DNA from: S010-25 sp964466455
GTDB lineage: Bacteria > Pseudomonadota > Gammaproteobacteria > SZUA-229
Assembly: GCA_964466455.1 (NCBI GenBank)
Contig: CAYXNL010000052.1
Coordinates: 1-15,509, forward strand
Direction of reading: 5' to 3'
Length of the DNA: 15,509 bases
The position numbers and the translations under genes are program-made. A model generated the notes under the pieces. It ran no database searches and was not told where the DNA came from. It saw only the letters and a list, made by a program, of their open reading frames with translations. Below are positions 14,157-15,509 of the stretch, piece after piece (the stretch's first letter is position 1; the number at the start of each line of letters is the position of its first letter).

Positions 14157-14171
14157 TGTATCCTGGATACA
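14157..14171 (+). promoter_or_regulatory. palindrome upstream of tRNA-Lys
   Basis: TGTATCC (14157-14163), a central T, and GGATACA (14165-14171) form a perfect 7-bp dyad ending 25 bp before the tRNA. It could be an operator or an RNA hairpin in the leader. Nearby -35-like hexamers (TTTACG 14095, TTTACA 14110, TTTACC 14139) lack convincingly spaced -10 partners, so I make no promoter call. Confidence 0.35.
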
Positions 14172-14196
14172 GCAGGTTTACCGGGGTTAGTGTTAC

Positions 14197-14272
14197 GGGC
14201 CGTTAGCTCAGTTGGTAGAGCACCGGACTTTTAATCCGATGGTCGAGCGTTCAAATCGCTCACGGCCCACCA
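14197..14272 (+). tRNA. tRNA-Lys (anticodon UUU)
   Basis: A 76-nt cloverleaf with encoded CCA. The acceptor arm GGGCCGT pairs fully with ACGGCCC; the D arm is GCTC/GAGC with the AGTTGGTA loop. The anticodon loop CTTTTAA has TTT at 14230-14232; the T arm is GAGCG/CGCTC with the TTCAAAT loop. The first anticodon-stem pair (27-43) is C and A, a mismatch where E. coli tRNA-Lys has G-U, leaving four clean pairs. The UUU anticodon reads AAA and AAG, the codons used heavily in the TolA stalk. It lies downstream of queC, as in Pseudomonas. Confidence 0.97.
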
Positions 14273-14289
14273 TACATATCAATCACTTA

Positions 14290-14319
14290 GGGCTGGATTT
14301 TTAAAATCCAGCCCTTTTT
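14290..14319 (+). terminator. Rho-independent terminator after tRNA-Lys
   Basis: GGGCTGGAT (14290-14298) pairs with ATCCAGCCC (14306-14314); the T/A-rich loop can extend the stem by further T-A pairs. TTTTT follows at 14315-14319. It is 17 bp past the tRNA end and is the strongest terminator in the window, closing the plus-strand gene block. Confidence 0.93.
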
Positions 14320-14716
14320 GTTTCCTGATCCTCCATGTAGTCACCATTAGGATATCCCTACTATCCGTGCCCAGGATGATTTAACACCAAACTTAACAAT
14401 AATGCGTAGAATTCACCCTGTAGAAAAATAGGCGGGGAGCCAGTTTCTTCTATTATTTTGGTAGTGTACTAATCATGCGGTTAAAAAATCATGCACCACA
14501 TTCACCCGTGGTACGGTTAACCGGTGGATAGTAAACCTGATCAAACTATTTGGTTGTGTTTTTGCCAGTCAGCGTCCAGAATACTTCAATGATGCGTTGA
14601 AGTACTTCAGGCAAATAAAATACCTTGGCCAAAACCAACAGGTATCATCACAAAAGATACTGTTGATCCGGACATGATCTAATTTCTTCGTAGTCACAGG
14701 TTATCTTTTTCAGGGG
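14320..14716. other. 397-bp region without a convincing gene
   Basis: Between the tRNA-Lys terminator and the convergent minus-strand gene I find no gene with a proper start. One plus-strand frame is open from 14465 to the TGA at 14677 (71 codons including the stop) but has no ATG; this is within chance expectation. A perfect 8-bp dyad, TACTTCAA (14582-14589) and TTGAAGTA (14597-14604), has a 7-nt loop and no T-run on either strand. It may be a decayed gene or simple spacer. Confidence 0.6.
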
Positions 14717-15271
14717 TTACCCGAGTATTTTTTTCACTATATTTGTTGGTTTACCATCAAGACTGATCTGATTCCTTTTTTCCCAATATTCCTTCAGGCC
14801 TTTTTCTCCTTTGTTAATTGCCCACTTTTTCAATTGTTCCCTTTCTGATACATAATCAAAGAACGGTACAGACATACCGCATGATGTTTGAACAAGATCA
14901 ACAGAGAGATCAAATATTTGTCTTGCTCCCGGAATGGAGGGGAACAAAGAAAACATATCATCCCATTTATTATCATTTTTATGGATTACTTCCGCATTCC
15001 CATAAAGGCGGAGTATCAGGGGGGTTCCTTCAAAAGCGCTAAACATTATAGTCATTCTTTTGTTTTCCTGAACATGGGCAGATGTTTCATTTCCACTTCC
15101 TGTCAGGTTTAGCCATGCAACTCTGTTTTTATCAAGAACACGAAGGGAATCCATTCCTTTTGGGGATATATTTACCCTGCCGTCAGCCGCTGCTGTGCCA
15201 ACAAAATAGATTCTTTGGTCTTCGATAAACCGTTTCAGTTCGTCTGAGATTTCTGAATATCTTTTGCTCAT
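14717..15271 (-). CDS. pyridoxamine 5'-phosphate oxidase-related FMN-binding protein
   Basis: A 184-aa protein with the split-barrel flavin-binding fold of the PNPOx-like superfamily. Supporting segments are the first strands RIYFVGTAAADGRVNISPKG, then RVAWLNLTGSGNETSAHV, where family members contact FMN phosphate, and MTIMFSAFEGTP with RLYGNAEV. It lacks the length and C-terminal features of true PdxH, so pyridoxal phosphate synthesis is unlikely. Members of this group are mostly uncharacterised; some bind FMN, F420 or heme. The ATG at 15271 (minus strand) has AAAGGG about 11 nt upstream. It faces the tRNA-Lys block, so it is a separate transcription unit. The function is unknown. Confidence 0.85.
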   Translation of the reverse strand: MSKRYSEISDELKRFIEDQRIYFVGTAAADGRVNISPKGMDSLRVLDKNRVAWLNLTGSGNETSAHVQENKRMTIMFSAFEGTPLILRLYGNAEVIHKNDNKWDDMFSLFPSIPGARQIFDLSVDLVQTSCGMSVPFFDYVSEREQLKKWAINKGEKGLKEYWEKRNQISLDGKPTNIVKKILG

Positions 15272-15455
15272 GCCAGTTTGCCCTTTGAATACCCTGTATC
15301 TTACTCGTTACAGCCAAAACCTTCATCTTCAAAGAAATCAGGGTAAAGTTAGCGTGCTGTCTGGGGTACCGCTATGCCTGGGTGGCTGTTTTTCAATACG
15401 ATCATTGGCAGGATGAATGATTTCTACTCAGAGCGCAATCTTTTATGGCGTTGGT

Positions 15456-15509
15456 TTATGATGTTGGCAGCAGTACCAGATTATCACGGTGAATGAGTTC
15501 GGTCTCATC
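15456..15509 (-). CDS. proB: C-terminal end of probable glutamate 5-kinase (partial)
   Basis: On the minus strand the last 17 codons and the TAA stop (15456-15458) of a gene running off the window edge read DETELIHRDNLVLLPTS. The pattern [VI]-H-R-[DN]-[DN]-[LM]-V resembles the end of the PUA domain of bacterial ProB, which makes gamma-glutamyl phosphate from glutamate in proline synthesis (E. coli ends with a VHRDDM segment). The assignment rests on this short motif only. The 184 bp between it and the PNPOx-like gene hold no gene I can recognise. Confidence 0.5.
   Translation of the reverse strand, partial: DETELIHRDNLVLLPTS

Noticed and set aside
13989..14234. 81-codon plus-strand frame covering the queC end, the spacer and the start of the tRNA
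   Set aside because: It overlaps queC out of frame and runs into the tRNA gene; no protein-like features.
14197..14272. tRNA-Lys as an integration site for a genomic island
   Set aside because: No integrase gene and no second copy of the tRNA 3' end was seen in the remaining 1.2 kb; the window is too short to test further.
14465..14677. Stop-to-stop open frame of 71 codons in the spacer after the terminator
   Set aside because: No ATG, no ribosome-binding site and no recognisable domain; a frame this long is expected by chance in a six-frame scan.

Overview
The window comes from a gammaproteobacterium outside the enteric group. The evidence is protein similarity by eye (AspRS, TolQ, YbgC, RuvC and QueC all read as gammaproteobacterial) and a gene order recalling Pseudomonas: aspS, yebC, ruvCAB, ybgC-tolQRAB-pal-cpoB, queE, queC, tRNA-Lys. 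The species cannot be named from this. A run of exactly 100 N (11652-11751) marks a scaffold gap, so this is a draft assembly. The half from tolQ onward looks more AT-rich than the aspS-ruvB half.

Layout. 56-1852 aspS; 1872-2966 nadA (Bacillus-like type 3 form); 3062-3721 an alpha/beta hydrolase of unknown substrate; 3800-4555 yebC; 4594-6790 ruvC, ruvA and ruvB (Holliday-junction processing, ruvA/ruvB overlapping by ATGA); 6919-12667 ybgC-tolQ-tolR-tolA-tolB-pal-cpoB (the Tol-Pal envelope machine); 12682-14017 queE and queC (7-deazaguanine / queuosine precursor synthesis, overlapping by 8 bp); 14197-14272 tRNA-Lys(UUU), followed by a strong terminator at 14290-14319. All of these read on the plus strand. 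After about 400 bp without a convincing gene, the minus strand carries an FMN-binding split-barrel (PNPOx-like) protein at 14717-15271. At the very edge lie the last 17 codons of what looks like proB.

How they work together. TolQ and TolR form the inner-membrane proton channel that energises TolA. TolA reaches across the periplasm to TolB and Pal, and CpoB couples this to peptidoglycan synthesis. QueE and QueC make preQ0 from carboxytetrahydropterin. A queuosine-type modification would act on GUN-anticodon tRNAs, not on the neighbouring tRNA-Lys. AspRS carries His/Gly signature residues of the non-discriminating type, which would imply a GatCAB amidotransferase elsewhere in the genome.

The most unusual feature is not a gene. 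Short imperfect tandem arrays of 14-15 bp sit at gene edges in four places: after nadA, in the TolB signal peptide, across the pal stop codon (where the assembly broke), and in the CpoB signal peptide. TolA also has an unusually Lys/Gln-rich periplasmic helix. I see no defence system, CRISPR array, insertion sequence or prophage here.
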